Below the pieces are notes generated by a model that saw nothing but the letters and a program-made list of their open reading frames with translations, searched no databases and was not told the origin of the DNA. From an uncultured Prevotellaceae bacterium (GTDB lineage Bacteria > Bacteroidota > Bacteroidia > Bacteroidales > Bacteroidaceae), in the NCBI GenBank assembly GCA_947306845.1, contig CAMZHP010000207.1, positions 1 through 6,243 on the forward strand: 6,243 nt of DNA, given 5' to 3'. The position numbers were made by a program, and so were the translations under genes. Positions 5,713 through 6,243 of this stretch are shown here, piece after piece. The first letter of the stretch is position 1. Each line of letters begins with the position of its first letter.

Positions 5713-5720
5713 CAAAGTTA
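5713..5720 (-). promoter_or_regulatory. Promoter -7 box of the GH8 gene
   Basis: TAACTTTG on the minus strand (5720-5713) matches TAnnTTTG and lies about 40 bp before the GH8 ATG. No convincing -33 TTTG is visible at the usual distance. No CpG-centred LacI-type palindrome was found in the divergent 5673-5867 spacer; the 8-bp palindrome ACAATTGT at 5746-5753 is of a different kind. Confidence 0.45.
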
Positions 5721-5827
5721 CGAAACAAATTCTGAGGGGAAGTCGACAATTGTATCACATTGTTTTCTTTTTGTATTTAGGAGCAATCATTTAATACAAA
5801 ATGGCCATAGATTTAAGAAATAATTGT

Positions 5828-5835
5828 TAATTTAG
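5828..5835 (+). promoter_or_regulatory. Weak candidate -7 box for the GH51 gene
   Basis: TAATTTAG differs by one base from TAnnTTTG and lies 33 bp before the GH51 ATG, which is a suitable distance. No matching -33 box is evident, so this is tentative. Confidence 0.25.
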
Positions 5836-5867
5836 CAGAAAATTCAACAACATCAATCCTACAAACG

Positions 5868-6243
5868 ATGAAGAAACAATTGACATTAGTAGCAACCCTG
5901 TTGGTTGCATGTGTGGGTATTTACGCCCAAAAAACGATGAAAGCCCCTGCTGGAGGCAAGGCCATCAGTGACGAACTTCTCGGTATTTTCTTTGAGGACA
6001 TCAGCAGTGCCGCCGACGGCGGTCTTTATGCCGAACTGATCCAAAACGGTTCCTTTGAGTTCAATCCTACTGAGCGAGACGGTTGGGGCCCTGGCACCGC
6101 ATGGCGCATCACCCGTCCCGGTCACTCACTGGGTTGGATAGAAGCAGGCACCGACCAGCCGCTCAACTCCAACAATCCCACATTCATGCGTCTGCATACC
6201 GAGCGAGTCGGCCATTACTACGACTTTAACGGATGGACCGGCT
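5868..6243 (+). CDS. GH51 alpha-L-arabinofuranosidase, N-terminal part (runs off the right edge)
   Basis: The frame from ATG 5868 stays open for 125 codons to the window end. It starts with a signal peptide, MKKQLTLVATLLVACVGIYA, with likely cleavage before Gln21; LVAC at 12-15 also fits a lipobox, so a lipoprotein anchor cannot be excluded. The following segment ISDELLGIFFEDISSAADGG and LYAELIQNGSFEF (about residues 33-65) is the diagnostic N-terminus of Bacteroidota GH51 arabinofuranosidases. Residues from about 70 (GWGPGTAWRI) to the edge belong to the N-terminal beta-sandwich, CBM4-like part seen in these enzymes. The TIM barrel with its two catalytic glutamates lies outside the window. 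Such enzymes release terminal arabinose from arabinoxylan or arabinan oligosaccharides (EC 3.2.1.55). It is divergent from the GH8 gene, with which it would act on arabinoxylo-oligosaccharides. Confidence 0.88.
   Translation, partial: MKKQLTLVATLLVACVGIYAQKTMKAPAGGKAISDELLGIFFEDISSAADGGLYAELIQNGSFEFNPTERDGWGPGTAWRITRPGHSLGWIEAGTDQPLNSNNPTFMRLHTERVGHYYDFNGWTG

Noticed and set aside
5742..5753. Palindromes GTCGAC and ACAATTGT between the GH8 and GH51 genes as a second LacI operator
   Set aside because: Neither resembles the CAAACGTTT operator; six- and eight-base palindromes are expected by chance.
5886..6125. Minus-strand frame of 79 codons
   Set aside because: It lies opposite the GH51 gene, whose N-terminal motif is unambiguous on the plus strand.

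Overview
The window comes from a member of the Bacteroidota, most likely a gut or rumen Prevotella-type bacterium. The evidence is several -7 boxes of the Bacteroidota form TAnnTTTG (TATCTTTG twice, TAATTTTG, TAACTTTG), starts without clear Shine-Dalgarno sequences behind A/T-rich leaders, and closely related protein families: a Bacteroidota-style GH31 N-terminus, a GH8 of the reducing-end xylanase type, a GH51 arabinofuranosidase, a Cthe_2159-type beta-helix protein and a T9SS-like C-terminal tail. No tRNA, rRNA, insertion sequence, CRISPR array or SusC/SusD gene was seen.

Layout from left to right. Positions 1-837 (minus) carry the N-terminal part of a secreted GH31 glycosidase, probably an alpha-xylosidase. 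It is cut by an in-frame TAA at 40-42, and the same frame stays open to the window edge, so the gene looks inactivated by one nonsense change or affected by a sequence error. Directly upstream on the same strand is a LacI-family regulator (900-1925), whose promoter carries a CpG-centred operator palindrome at 1981-1994. The gene-poor stretch 1926-2318 is rich in signals: the LacI promoter and operator, an opposing promoter, a candidate small RNA of about 90 nt ending in a 13-bp terminator hairpin, a second weaker stem-loop, and the promoter of the next operon. That operon (plus, 2319-4189) encodes a small secreted protein and a 492-aa secreted beta-helix carbohydrate-binding protein, joined by an ATGA overlap. 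A 103-bp convergent spacer (4190-4292) holds a duplicated hairpin unit and a long hairpin that encloses the stop codon of the next gene. A GH8 enzyme follows on the minus strand (4293-5672), and a GH51 arabinofuranosidase starts divergently at 5868 and runs off the right edge.

Taken together the genes fit degradation of hemicellulose side chains and oligosaccharides: GH8 removes xylose from the reducing end of xylo-oligosaccharides, GH51 removes arabinose branches, GH31 would remove alpha-linked xylose (as in xyloglucan), and the beta-helix protein may bind plant polysaccharide outside the cell. The LacI protein probably senses a resulting sugar. Specific substrates are inferred from family membership, not shown by the sequence.
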